The notes under the pieces were generated by a model. That model saw only the letters and a list, made by a program, of their open reading frames with translations. It had not been told where the DNA came from and ran no database searches. From Aphis gossypii (taxonomy: Eukaryota; Arthropoda; Insecta; Hemiptera; Aphididae), in the NCBI RefSeq assembly GCF_020184175.1, contig NW_026083147.1, forward strand, positions 1 to 64,000: a stretch of DNA of 64,000 bases, in the 5' to 3' direction. Shown here one piece after another: positions 22,225 through 34,099 of this stretch (position 1 is its first letter; each line of letters opens with the position of its first letter). The translations under genes and the position numbers were made by a program.

Positions 22225-25200
22225 ATGATTGATATTGATTTACTTATAAACGAAATTGAGAAAGAAGAGTGTCTATGGAAAACCACTTGTAACAATTATA
22301 TGGACAAACATGCTAAACAAAAATCGTGGACAAATATAGCTAGTATAGTGTGTAATAATTGGAACACGTCATCAGAAAAAGAGAAAAAAGCTTGCAGTAA
22401 GTTTTTTTAAAATCTATGTATTAATTAATAATTAATAAAAAAAACTAAATATTATAATATTATATAATTATATGTATTACCTCAATATATACTTTTATAA
22501 TATATTATGAAGTAATAACCTAAAATTATGAATGTAACTAAATAACATATATAAGTAATCAGTAATGCATAATGTTCGAATTTAAGTACTTAAAATACAT
22601 ATTAATATAATATCAACTTATATTATAAATTATAATTTACACACTATTCAGTCTATTCTATGACATTTTATGTTAACTACTAAAAATACAGTACAGAAAA
22701 TAAAAATATGTATGTATTATAATATATTATAGGTACATTCTTGAATAGACATTTTTCAAAATACACAAGAAAAAATAATTTAATTTTAGTTTTAATATAA
22801 ATATATAATATTATAATTTAGCAAAGCATAGGTAGTTTATGATTTTGATATTATATTTGATTTCAATATTAACTTAAAATGTATAAATAGTTGAAACATA
22901 ACAATATTTTAAAATAGATTCTTAATAATTATTATTTTGATACTATCTTTATTATTTTTAAAAATAAATTGTACTTATAATTTATAAACCTATTTTTAAA
23001 CTTGATTTTACCATTCAACTGTTATTAAAATTACTACAACTTAAAAGTATTATGAAGTTAAAATATTATTATGGTAGGTATATTTTCACATAAAATTTAA
23101 AATAGTGCTATATAAAGCGATATTGAAAAGGTACTGATCCAGAGTTAAGGAAATATTCAGAAAAATACTCTCTAACGTCTATCCCTTGTTGGCTAGCTCC
23201 TAGATTTCTATTTGAGTTTCTATTTTGAAAAACTTTCATATCATTTGAAAGAGTGTCTTCAAATTTATACCCGTCTCTACGCCTGACATAATTATGTAAA
23301 ATACAACACGCTTTTACTACATCGTCTGCAAAATCTGGCGCAACTAACATAGCACTATGTAAGACGCGCCATTTGTTTGCCAATATACCAAACGTGCATT
23401 CGACGTATCTTCGAGCTCTCGATAGACGGTAATTAAATATTTTTCGTTTTTCTGTAAGACCACGTTCAGCATATGGTCTCAAAAGATTTTTATGTAATCC
23501 AAATGCTCCATCCCCAATAATAACATACGGTTGTGGACAGGTGTTTGTATTAGGTAAGCAAGTAGGTGCTGGTAAGTTCAACTGCTCAGAATAAAGTTTT
23601 TTTCCGAATGGACATTCTTTAAACACCGTAGAGTCAGCCTCTCTACCATATGCACCAACATCAATAGCAGTAAAAATATACTCTGCATCTACAACAGCCA
23701 TCAGTACAATGGAAAAATACTTCTTATAATTGAAATATATTGACCCCGAATTATTCGGGTTTATACAACGAATATGCTTCCCGTCGACTGCTCCAATACA
23801 GTTTGGAAAATTAGTTTTCAAATAAAATTTGTTGGCTATTTGTCCATTGGTTTGGGTTTGGTTCTGGCATTTCTTGAGGCTGTAAGGTCTCCCATAAAAT
23901 TTGACACGTCTCTCGAACTATACTACTTATAGTGCTTCGTCCGAGTAAAAATTCGAACTGCAGGGCCACAAAATTTGTTCCAGTTGACAAATATCTGAAA
24001 TAGTATTATGTAAAAAATACTTTGAATATATATAGCTTAAATACAAATATACGATATTCGTTTGTATGATCAAATTTATTCAATAAAAAAATTTTAAATG
24101 CGTATATTGTATTTACATATTATATTTTATGAAGTTGATCCTTGTAATCTACCTATTTTTTATTCGTCAAAAAATTATATTTAAAATTTTCTAACGACGT
24201 ATTATATGATATCAGTATTTTTTAAAACCAAACATCTGGTTTAAGATTATGAACGGAATGAGAAATGTATTGATTTTACAGTAATGAATTTATGTTTTAT
24301 TTTATTTTATTTTTTTTTTGTGTCAGTCGTCACATTTTGGAGTAGAAACAATGCTTTGATTATTCACAATAATTTAATGTAGTATTTATAGGATTACGTC
24401 TTAGATTGACTATCATTAAATAATATTTAAAATAAAAATTATATATATTCATTTTTAAATATCAATTATAAAGGTTAAGAATTTATATATATTACTATTG
24501 TATAGAATGATTTATTTTTATTTTAATACTAATATATCAGGTATATTAATATATTATTATTATTATTATACTATAATTGAAAAAAACCATATCTAATTCT
24601 AATTCTTTACTTTCTAGTTTTTTTCTTTAGATAGTTATATGTTAAAACTACATATTCTACATGTTTTAATTACCAAAATGGCAAAATACCAACCATATGT
24701 TTACTAAAATAAAATTACTAAAAATTATTTAAATAACTGCCATGTTTGAAAATTAGTCGAATAATTTTTTATTCGAATAATTGTGAAATAATTATCACAA
24801 TAAAAATTATTATCTAAAAAAAAAATTTATTCAAATGACGCCCTACTCTGTTTATATCTACTTCTTATTTTTTAGTTGATGAAATAAAAAAAAAAGTGGA
24901 AAAATATTAGGGACAATTATGCTCGGGATTTAAGCCAGCAAAAAAATACTGCTAGTGGGAGTGCATCAAAGCTCACTAGAAAGTATGCATATGCAGATGT
25001 ACTTTCTTTCTTACAACCAGTACTAAAAAAAAGAAAGTAAGCTTATAATTTTTTTTTTACAATTATTTTTTAATTATGTAACAAATAATTTTTAGAACTC
25101 TCTCTCTCTCTATGGTTTCAATCCGTAGATTGGTTTGCAGCCATCTTCCAGTCTTCTCTCCTGTCTGCCTTCCTTTTCATTTCCACATACGAGTTACATC

Positions 25201-26223
25201 CTTGGTCCTTTATTATCTGTTGAATGAATTCCAATCTTGGTCTACCCCTACGGTTATTTCCCTCTATTGTTCCTTCTATTATCGATTTCAACAATCCTTC
25301 GTGTCTTATGATATGGCCTATCCATTCATTTCGCCTTCTGACTATGTTATTCCATAGTGACTTTCCATCTGATAGTCTTTCCAGTACTTCTACATTGGTT
25401 ACTCTATCCACCCAGCTTATCCTTAGCATCCTTCTATAGCACCACATTTCAAACGCCTCAAGTCTTCTTTTTTCCTCCGCTGTTATTGTCCAGGTTTCAC
25501 ACCCGTACAGGGCAATGCTCCATACATACGTCTTTAACATATTCTTTCTTATTTTCAGACTCATGTTTCTTGATGTAAATATATTTTTCTTTTTGTTAAA
25601 GGCTATTTTGGCTTTTTAGAACAACGGGCAATATATCCACACCTTTAACTTTAAATGAGTCAGACGATACTTCTAATATCGAATTTAATGAAGATAGCTT
25701 TATGGAGAACAATGATTCAGTGGATATTATAAATATAAGTACTTCTGAGAATACTAGTGCTTCTGACCATACAAGTACTCTTGAGCCAAAAAATAAAAAA
25801 CAAAAAATAACAACGTTTCAACAAAGTTTGCTAGAAATTATGAAAAACCCTCCAATTATGAAGTCCAGTTCTGAAGAATTTGATCCAGACAAAGCATTTT
25901 TATTATCATTCTTGCCAGACTTCAAAAAAATGAACGACAATCAAAAATTAGATTTTAAGATTTTATTTATGCAATCCGTAAAACACATTTTAAATCCTCC
26001 CACCGATAGTTCTCAACTTTCAAACATACAACAATTCAACTATCCTAACAACTTTTATAATCCACCTAACTCTTATATTCATTCACTAAATCAATTCCCT
26101 GTACAAAGTTTTCATTCAAGTGTTACTTCAAATGTACATCCCATTTCGAGTCATTCTCAACCGCCTCTAAATTCGCTGTCTCCTACTGATTATGAGGATA
26201 TAAACATGCATCACAGTGTTTGA
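22225..26223 (+). CDS. MADF-BESS DNA-binding protein of the Harbinger element
   Basis: Exons are 22225-22396, 24876-25036 and 25620-26223. Exon 1 (MIDIDLLINEIEKEECLW...SWTNIA) and exon 2 (WKNIRDNYARDLSQQ, YADVLSFLQPVL) form a MADF domain, a Myb-related DNA-binding fold. Exon 3 is acidic and Ser/Asn-rich and carries a BESS motif near 25896-25992 (DKAFLLSFLPDFKKM, then KILFMQSVKHIL), a protein-interaction helix pair. The role is by analogy with the Myb-like partner of Harbinger: end recognition and nuclear import of the transposase. The exon 2 frame needs one base more or less in an A10 tract at about 24886-24895, which may be a real slip or a sequencing error. Intron 2 contains a LINE piece. 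Confidence 0.7.
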
Positions 26224-26876
26224 TCTTATAAATTTTATTATAAAAAAATTGAAGTGATTATTTTTTATTATTTTTTATTATTATTTGTTTTTCTACTTAA
26301 AAAGGTTCAGAATCGAAATATTTATTTTATTCAAAAGGTATTAAATTTTACTTTGTTTTTATTTGCTATGATATTTATTATAAGTCATCCTATTAAAGTG
26401 TATAAGATGTACGTTAGAAAAGAAACTAATTATTATTTTTACATTATTTAATGATAATATTCTAAGAAGATAATTAAATAATATTGTTTATAGACACATA
26501 AATAATAAATATATATGCATATTTATGTTATATAGATTTTTAGTTTGTACCTGATTGTAATAGTTAATCTCTCTTCTGGGCTTACTGGACGTCGAAACTT
26601 CGTTGTTTTTTTGGTTATTTTTTGACGCAATTTTTCAAGTAATTCATCAAATGACGCAATTGACATTCTATAGTACTCAAAAAATTTGTCCGAGTACTTT
26701 CGAATATCATAATAAAAATTAAAAAATCTATTGCTAGGTTCACGGTTTAGATTAAATGGGTGAATCCAAAACTCTCTCTCTCTTCTTGGTGGATCAAGAT
26801 ACCCAAATGATTCTGCCACTGCTATTACTTGAATCGCATTAATATAATAATCATAGTCCATACTGAATAAATACAT
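23108..26876 (-). pseudogene. Harbinger DDE transposase, one frameshift
   Basis: Exon 1 (26861 or 26876 down to 26551) encodes the N-terminal helical region with RMSIASFDELLEKL. Exon 2 starts at 23994 (YLSTGTNFVALQFEF, STISSIVRETC) and continues to 23108. Catalytic residues are visible: Asp in NCIGAVDGKHI (about 23790), Asp in VIIGDGAFGLH (about 23520) and Glu in RRYVECTFGILANKWR (about 23400), the DDE_4 nuclease. Between about 23870 and 23830 the frame changes, so this copy has one indel in an otherwise complete enzyme. Transcription is opposite to the MADF gene. Confidence 0.8.
25096..25566 (-). pseudogene. Non-LTR retrotransposon 3' fragment
   Basis: Encodes the region after the reverse-transcriptase domain: IALYGCETWTITAEEKRRLE, MWCYRRMLRISW, RRRNEWIGHIIRH, RRGRPRLEF, common at the C-terminus of insect LINE polyproteins annotated as endonuclease-reverse transcriptase. 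The minus-strand 3' end carries a (GA)n tail (plus-strand CTCTCTCTCTCTC at 25097). 5'-truncated insertion in an intron of the MADF gene. Confidence 0.8.
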
Positions 26877-27292
26877 AAATAAATATTAGATAATAGTTTG
26901 TAGTATTAAATAATAAATCAATTAAAAGAACACATGAATACTCAATAAAATACTAAATAAATAAAGTAAATAAATGTAATTTACTTACCTTCTGGATGAG
27001 TTTTTAAATATTTATAAAATTGAAAAATATTGGTGTAATATTATCCTGATTATTGTATTAATATATTATTATTTGATTAGTTAATTAATATAATAAAAAA
27101 CAAATTACTGTTTTTTATATTAATATGTATTTGAGAATCGCAATTGTGAACTGTACTGCTCAACAAATTTGAGTCAACTAAACGCAAAATAAACGCTTTA
27201 GTGTGACACTAACAAACGCGCGTTAAAACCGCGAGCAAAAATGAAGCGTTTTTACCGCGCGTCAAAACCGCTCTAGTGTGGCGCGGCCCTTA

Positions 27293-27380
27293 CACACGCA
27301 CGTCACAGCAAATTGTTGTTCACTAGTTTCAATAGTGTGCTGTTAGTTTTGATACTAGAGTGAATTGACCTATTATAAAA
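27293..27380 (+). repeat. Right part of the split MITE-like copy
   Basis: Resumes at the TTA target duplication after the Harbinger element. CACACGCACGTCACAG and GATACTAGAGTGAATTGACC match the MITE at 20812 (TTCTAGAGTAAATAT). Its outer end is not clear. Confidence 0.5.
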
Positions 27381-28015
27381 CTTTTAAATAAGAACATTAT
27401 CTGTGCTTAAGCGCGTTGAAGATTTTTCTAAATTTCCATTTTAAAATAAGATATGGGTACGTAAATATCAAAAATTAAAATTTTTTGTTTAGATAATTTG
27501 ACATCAGCTGAATCGCTTGAAGTTTTAACACCGAAACGTAAATATGATAGGCGTCAGAGATCAATTAGCCCCGTTGCCAAGCAGCTTCTGTTCGATGAAA
27601 GTCCAAGTTTATCTATAACACCAACTACGAAATCTTTTGTATCATCAATGATTTCATTTCCTACTCCCCCAAAAAAATCACCGAAAAAAAAGTTGTTCAC
27701 GGAATCTGTTCTTAAACAAAAGTTATTCACTCTACGAAGGATTTTAAAAAGAAAACGAGCTATAATAAGCGCTTTGAAAAAAAAAAAAGAAAAAACTCAA
27801 AATATATCTAAAAATGTTGTGAGAAATTTTTTTAACAGGACAAAATTTCCATCAAAGAATTCCAAAGCCCTTACAATGATGCAAGTTCTACATAAAAAAC
27901 GTAAGCCATGGTCTCCCCAAGAAAAAAAAATTGCTTTGTCACTTTATTATAAATCGCCATCCACTTACAATTATATGCGTAAAAGTGGTATTATACTACC
28001 GGGGAAAAGCTTATT

Positions 28016-28990
28016 TGATTTCGAGGATGCCGCTTTTTTTTACTTACAACTTAATGTGTTCCAGGACGCAACCAGGGGGGTGGACCCCGGCCCGGACCCC
28101 AACTGGGATCATGCCATAGTATTTATTTTTATTTTATATTTTTAAAGTTACCCAAAAGTTTTCATCAAAATGTATTGATTATAATTATTATTATTAGAGT
28201 TGGTATAATAATATAATTGTATATATAAAGCAATGAAATGTATTTATAATGTATAAAGTATATACTGTCGTATACGCCGATTGCTCGAACGTATACCAAA
28301 AATAAAGTAAAACCAAAATTACGTAAAAGAAGAACTTTATTCACATATGACGTCTAGTGGTAATCGAGTCACACGATTACCACTACTGGACCCTTTGCTG
28401 TCTTAGCCATATCTCTTATATATTAAACTTACAATCGAATTGCTATCGATTGTTTTGCATTTTTCTATTATTACGTTAAATTTACAGTTCATAGACACTA
28501 TGACACTATGACTATTATGTAATTGTTATTATAACCCGATTAATAAATTATTAAACAAATTTATTTACATTTCTTATTATTATATCTTGCTTACTATGCT
28601 AACTGTAATATAAAGTTTACTGACACTGAATTGCACAATTGTTATTTTAACCTATTTGTGTGAATAATTAAGTATTGCTTAACTTATTTAATTTCGCTAT
28701 TTTGCTTATTATCTATAGTTTTTTCTTAACTTATTTCTTACGTACTAATATCTCTTATAAAATATTCATACATATAATACAACAATACTCAGGAAGAGAA
28801 CAAAAAAACAATATATAATAAATAAAAAATGTTCCTGGACCCCCCCCCCTTGAATAAATCCTAGTTGCGCCACTGATGTGTTCTATTATTTTTAAGTTCT
28901 TTTCCGGGATCGTCGGTCGATGTGGTCAACAACATTCTCATTACGTTCGTACCTCGCACTTTTTCAACGTGAATATTTGTCGTATTTACA
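28016..28990 (+). repeat. Repeat copy interrupted by a hAT MITE
   Basis: TTTCGAGGATGCCGC at 28019 begins a match to the reverse complement of 12523-12672; it resumes after the MITE and ends at about 28987 (GAATATTTGTCGTATT), where a different repeat begins. It cuts off the P-element exon. Confidence 0.65.
28062..28875. mobile_element. Non-autonomous hAT element (MITE), 814 bp
   Basis: Flanked by ATGTGTTC on both sides (28054-28061 and 28876-28883), an 8-bp duplication typical of hAT. The ends CAGGACGCAACCAGGGGGG and, reverse-complemented, CAGTGGCGCAACTAGG are imperfect inverted repeats of hAT form. The homologous site at 12.6 kb has a single ACGTGTTC and no insert. No ORF of note; internal (C)n and AT-rich DNA. 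Confidence 0.85.
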
Positions 28991-29800
28991 CATTTAATTT
29001 GTATTTATATTGTTTGTCAATGTCCTTAAGAAACATAACAAGTAATGATTGACATTGTTTCATTGAACAAAAATTTTAATTGTTATAATACAACATAAGC
29101 ATTGTAGTTACTGATTTGTAACCAAACCAGACACTGTTGACCATAACAATTGCTATAACACACACCATGTACAGCGTTTTATGCATGTAATATTTTTATT
29201 AATTACTTACATTATAATAATAATTATAATACACATTGTTCTGTATGTTTTTTTTTTATGTCTCATGTTCAAAATATATATCAAATATATCATAAAAATA
29301 TACAATATTCTTAATTATTTACCATTACAAACAATTAAAAAGAATAAACTCCAATACTTAAACGTATTATTGCCAAGTTTAATTTTACGTATACAATAAT
29401 ATACATATTACATATATTTATTGTTTGTTAATATTACACTTTACTATAGTGTTCTTTAAAATACTTTATATTCCTTTAATTTGATTTTCAAATACATGTG
29501 TACATTGTACAATATATGATGTGGTCGATTAAATTATAATATAATATGTATGTGTTTAAGAACTAACATCACACTTTCACAGGAATATATTTACACTGGT
29601 TGAGGACAGATAGCTAGACACTCAATTGCAATTTTTCGAATTCATTTGTTTTTTGTTTTACAAACACAAAAGAACCGGGCAAGCGACCTAACACCGTATT
29701 ACACTGGTTGAAGAGTAATAGACAATCAATTACCATTTTTCGTATTTTTATATTATGTATATGTAATATAATATATATTATTACATAATTACACATTCCA
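28988..29800 (-). repeat. Uninterrupted copy of the repeat split at 6.65-9.97 kb
   Basis: Reverse complement of 6410-6650 joined to 9968-10490. It shows the sequence state without the DUF7869-like element. Contains GAACCGGGCAAGCGACC and TACACTGGTTGA blocks. It is inserted in or abuts the 28-kb repeat. Confidence 0.75.
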
Positions 29801-29805
29801 AAAAC

Positions 29806-30975
29806 CAGTGGCGTAGACAGGAATTTTCATTGGGGGGGGATATGACGTATACCCCAAAAAACTAGCAAATTTTTGTATAAAAAAAACTTATTTTATTTTT
29901 TCTACAAAATGTGTACACTATAAAGTTTACAATATAATGTCTATTTTTCTTGATTGTTGTGACATAATATCTATAATTTCTTCGGGCGTAATAGAAACTT
30001 CTCGGTGAATTGATAGCAAAGTTAATCCATTTAGTCGAGTCTGAAAAGTAATTACATAAATAGATTTATACTAACCTTAAATATGAAAAATAACTATTTA
30101 TTTTTACTTCAGCCATCGTATTCCTTAAGTATGTTTTCAGCCTTTTGTAATAATTTCATTTTGTATTTGAGGACTTATGTATTTGTTTCGAGACTCGGAT
30201 TCTAGATGATTTTTTAAATAATCTATGTCTTTAGCTTTATATTTTAGAATAGCTCGAAAATTACCTTCATTCAAATTAGAATTATTACCATCAGACTCAT
30301 CTAAATTAAACATAAAATATTAATGCAAAATTTAATGTATTATACTATACATAAGCTATAAATACAAACTATTAAAGTTTATTGGGCCAAAATCTCTGTG
30401 TCCACGGAGTGCGATCTCTTGTCTACCACAAAGGATAATACATTCTATAATTGGAATTAATTTCAACCTGTTTAGCTTCTTCTGTTTGATCCTAAAATAT
30501 AAACTTATTGAGTACAAGTAAGACAATTAAAGACAATTTGACATATTATACCTTTCATCGTCCAATTTATCAATAACTGATGGTGCATTGTTTAAAAAAA
30601 TATTTAAAAAATGTTCAGATTTTAAAAAAGAAGTTTTGTGATATTCCAAACTATTATGATTCGATAAAACCTAAAATTTATTTTTAATTAGTAATCATTT
30701 TTCTAAATTATAATTTCTATGTTTAATACTTCTGTAGCTTTCTTCCAGTTTTGAAATGGTGTTAAAACAAGACTGCATAAGCGTTGTGATCCAATACCAC
30801 CAGCAAAAGCAAAAACCACACAGTACTTACAAAAAGCCCCCTCAAGTTTTTCTGAATAAGATAGCCATGGATACGCTTTCAACCATTTGTACTGGAATTT
30901 AAGACCTCTTTTTTTCCATTGATCTAAGAGTGGAAATTTATAATTTTCTGGTGGTACCCATAAGTCAGTTAATAC
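29806..30975 (-). pseudogene. TTF-type hAT transposase, internally deleted
   Basis: CAGTGGCGTAGACAGGAATT at 29806 is a hAT terminal repeat. On the minus strand, exons at 30975-30738, 30670-30552, 30491 to about 30370 and further blocks to a stop near 29933 encode, in order: KWLKAYPWLSYSEKLEGAFC (TTF zinc-finger region), SNHNSLEYHKTSFLKSEHF, CGRQEIALRGHRDFG, GNFRAILKYKAKDIDYL, ISPQIQNEII and finally TRLNGLTLLSIHREVSITPE (hAT C-terminal dimerisation region). The catalytic core between QNEII and TRLNG is missing. The family is the one often annotated ZMYM1-like or 52-kDa repressor-like. The opposite terminal repeat was not found. Confidence 0.75.
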
Positions 30976-30979
30976 CTAA

Positions 30980-31587
30980 CAAAAATTTTGACATACTTTT
31001 TGGTATTACGAGCTTAAAAAAAATCGCACTGGACTACAAAAAATACATAAATGTGCGTATACCTCCCAAGAATAGAATAAGACCTAAAATTTAGATTTTT
31101 GACCAAAATTGGACTTAAAAAAAAATAAAAAGTACGTGTTACAAGTCACCTCATTTTTTGGGTGACTTGTAACAACTATGAAAATTCAATGGAAATATCA
31201 ATTTAAAAACGTTAGAGTGGACTTGTAACAACATTTTTATTTTAAAAATAATCACAAGAACATGTTAAATAAATATTTAAAAAAACAGGTTGACTTTACC
31301 TTTTTTCAACTGTATAAAAACATAATTAAAAAAAAAAAAAAAAAAATATATAAATAACATGACAAAAACAAAATATAAAACTTTTTAAATAAAAAAAATA
31401 ACTTAATACTAACACTTGATACTAAATTTACCTTAGGATAAGACTTTATCTTTTTTTAACAGTAGGTATTTAATACTTTATCTTAAATTATAAAAATTAT
31501 ATTAATAAGGAATTTGATGAATAAAAATAAAAAAATCATAACATTATAATAATAGGTACTTAATACTTAATAGATACCATTGGAACT
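30980..31587. other. No gene; flank of the pogo element
   Basis: Contains inverted GTCACCTCATTTTTTGGGTGAC near 31146 and further GACTTGTAACA motifs. The AAGTCACCTC motif recurs at about 33580 and 33970 on the other side of the pogo gene, so these may be subterminal repeats of that element. Exact ends were not found. Confidence 0.4.
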
Positions 31588-33568
31588 TTATTGGAACTTC
31601 AAATTGCCTCTTCTTTGACTTTTTACTACCATTTTTTTAATTATTTGCTCCCTTGATATAGTTGCTTCATCAATGATGAATGGAAAACAATAAAATCCAG
31701 TCATTTGGTTGTTTTTTCTTAAAAATTTACTTGTATATTCATTTTCTTCAATATCAGTCACTTGGCCTATATACATTTCAATATTTTTTTTAATTGTTTG
31801 AAATTTTACCATAACAAAATCATCAACATTAATTTTATCACATTTTTTATTTATGTTTTCTTCAGTCTTATTTATATTATTATATTCAGTCTCATGAGTT
31901 ACCATCATGTAATCATCTTCATTTAATATATTTTTATCACTATTATTATATTCAGTCTCATGAGTTACCATCATGTAATCATCTTCATTTAATATATTTT
32001 TATCACTATTATTATATTCAGTCTCATGAGTTACTATTATGTAATCATCTTCATTTAATTTATTTTTATCACTATTATTAATTTCAACCTCATCAACTAT
32101 TAACATTCCTTCACCATCAATTAATACATTTTCTTCATTTTTTTTATCACAATTTCTTTTTTTAACTTTCTTTTTTTCTTTTGTTTTTGTGGTTATAATA
32201 TCTTCTATAATTTCTTCATTATTAAATAATATGCTTTCTTCTGTCACACTGCATCCTGCTTTTATATTATATTTTTTTCTCTTACTGACTTTTTCACCAA
32301 CTTTTCCAAACCTAGTTTCTTTGAAAATATCATGTTAAGCTTCAGGAATTATTATAGATGCAGAACTGTTTATAGAGTCTAAATCTTCAATGGGCAATCT
32401 TTTCAATACTTTTTCTCTGTCGATGGGGTATATTCCTGTTGCTTCAAACCCTGCTTTTATATTGCTCATTTGTGAAACTGAAAGCTTTTCCAAGGTTTTT
32501 TTAAGAAGTCTAGGAAAAATCTCTTTTGGAATAGGACCTCTCCTAGCTCTTTTATAGGCTTTTTAAAACTTTTCGCCATGCAATTTTAATTGGTCTAAAG
32601 CAAGACACATCTAGCGGTTGTGTCAAATGAGTACTATTGGGTGGCAAAAATACAAATTTTATATTATTTTCTTTACACAACTGTATAATTTTTATTGACA
32701 TATGACTTGCCAGGTTGACCCCAATAACTACTTTTTTACCTTCCATTCGTCGAAAATGAGGTATAACGACTGTAATAAACCAATCTTCAAAAATACTTTG
32801 ATCAAACCACCCAGATGGTGTTCGATTATACCTGCATTTGTCTGGACCTTCAGTAGTCCACGAATCCCACAACTGAGTGGATTTATATACAACATAAAGG
32901 GGTAGCATAGAATCAGCAGCATCGACAGAAAACATCACTGAGGTTGCTGACTTTGATGAATCCATTATATTGTCAGCATGTTTAGAGGTTTTTCTTACCA
33001 AGACTTTAATTCGACCTGGATCATCAACAAAATTAGTTTCATCATAATTTATTATGTTTTGTGGTGAACCTGAGAGAGAAATTTCCAAGTTATCAAAATA
33101 TTCGTTAACAACTGTTCTTGACACTGCAGCTCGTGAACGTTTAATATTTTCACCAAGTCGTGTTTTTAAAACTGTATTGTATCTTTCAATAAAATTTTTA
33201 TACCAAATTTCACCAGGTAAATTGTTTTTAAATGGTTTAAGATTTTTGCCAGCACGATCCAAGTATGATTTGACTAGATTTTTCAAATCATTTTTTTCGA
33301 ACGGATAACCCCAATCAGAGGCATACAATATAGCATCAACAATACATTTTTCTTCTAAGGATGTTAATACATTTTGTCCACCGTGTTTTTTAACGTTTTT
33401 TTTATTTATTTTTCTACTTATAGTAGCAGTAGATATACCATATTTATTATATGCTTCTCTGTATGAAAGTTTTTTTTGTCTTACCTCATCGATGGCCTGT
33501 TTAAGGGTTTCGTAACTGTAATTTCTATAAGTCCGGCTACCCGGTATACGTGTGTGTTTGTTAGGCAT
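31588..33568 (-). pseudogene. pogo/jerky-like DDE transposase, catalytically damaged
   Basis: From the ATG at 33568: a psq-type helix-turn-helix (SYETLKQAIDEVRQKKLSY, GISTATISRKI), a CENPB-type second HTH region (PGEIWYKNFIERY) and a DDE_1 core with INYDETNFVDDPG (first Asp, about 33040), VVIGVNLASHMS (about 32720) and HLTQPLDVSCFRPIK (third Asp). The second Asp expected in the DN-x-x-SH block is Val (GTC). A frameshift follows at about 32570-32552; reading goes on through SNIKAGFEATGIYPIDREKV, a TAA near 32335, then the acidic tail ORF 32247-31588. That tail has a 22-residue unit (NNSDKNILNEDDYMMVTHET type) repeated three times plus a diverged fourth. The lost Asp and the breaks mean it is inactive. 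Confidence 0.75.
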
Positions 33569-33984
33569 TTTTGGTGTTTCAAGTCACCCTCAATTTTTTT
33601 CTGTAAAATAAAACTTAAACTATAAAATTGGAAAAAAATATTTTTAGACTTCCAACTACAAAATTCTTCTTTTGAAGTGTCCTTTAAAGTATAAAAAATA
33701 TACAAACCTTTACACTTGACTTCATTCACCGAGATTTGATGCACTTTTGAGAGCAATGATAAAATCACTATTATCAAACGAAATGTTTGGTTATTTTTTT
33801 TGGAGGTAATGATAAGACCAAACACATGGTTGATAATAACAATTATTATCACAAAAATGGTAAATTTAATTTTAATGGAGGTAGAATTAAATTATATCAT
33901 TTTATCTCAGAGATAACCTGATAAGTTTAAAGAAAAACCGAATCGTTTCATTTCACCTCGCAGTTCCAAGTCACCTCGATTGAC

Positions 33985-34090
33985 TACTAGACTTTTTACG
34001 ATATTTTCTTTACAATCCCGTCTCCGATCTAGGGTACTCACTTAGAGCGAATATCACTTAGACCGAATTTCACAGCAGAGCGAGGCACAC
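33985..34090 (-). pseudogene. P-element micro-exon fragment (copy 2)
   Basis: The minus strand reads TGCCTCGCTCTGCTGTGAAA ... CTAAG|TGAGTACCC and the same intron start as at 4925 and 37.2 kb. Only about 105 bp. It joins unrelated DNA on both sides. Confidence 0.6.
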
Positions 34091-34099
34091 TTACACCGA

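Larger units (their letters stand above)
21928..27289. mobile_element. PIF/Harbinger element with two convergent genes
   Basis: The ends are near-perfect inverted repeats: GGGCCGCGCCACACTAGAGC at the left and its complement at 27270-27289, continuing GGTTTTGACGCGCGGTAAAA. They are flanked by TTA on both sides (21925-21927 and 27290-27292), the 3-bp duplication typical of Harbinger. Further GCGCG-containing subterminal repeats follow at 21990-22160 and 27200-27250. Inside are a MADF/BESS gene on the plus strand and a DDE transposase on the minus strand, the usual two-gene plan in which a DNA-binding partner assists the transposase. It is 5.36 kb and carries a LINE fragment in an intron of the MADF gene. 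Confidence 0.85.
20307..28015 (+). pseudogene. P-element-like (THAP9-type) transposase gene, 5' half, interrupted by nested transposons
   Basis: Four exons join in frame: 20307-20424 (MSGDKCMFFNCKLSRR), 20521-20672/3, 21424-21516 and 27493 to about 28015. Exons 1-2 form a complete THAP domain: CMFFNC, SFPKNEELAKKW, then YICANHF and KKNAVPMM. Exon 4 encodes a Ser/Pro-rich linker, a Lys-rich coiled-coil-like helix (LFTLRRILKRKRAIISALKK) and the P-element block WSPQEKKIALSLYYKSPSTY. P transposases use the THAP domain to bind the element ends and a GTP-assisted RNase-H-like core to cut; that core is missing because the gene runs into a repeat at 28015. All visible splice sites and the joined frame are intact despite a 6-kb third intron filled with other elements. 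Confidence 0.75.

Noticed and set aside
27931..28119. Alternative plus-strand frame at the end of the P-element exon
   Set aside because: Overlaps the in-frame exon and runs into the hAT MITE; shadow.
31885..32090. CRISPR-like array
   Set aside because: The 66-bp units are translated in frame as a 22-residue protein repeat in a eukaryotic transposase tail, with no unique spacers.
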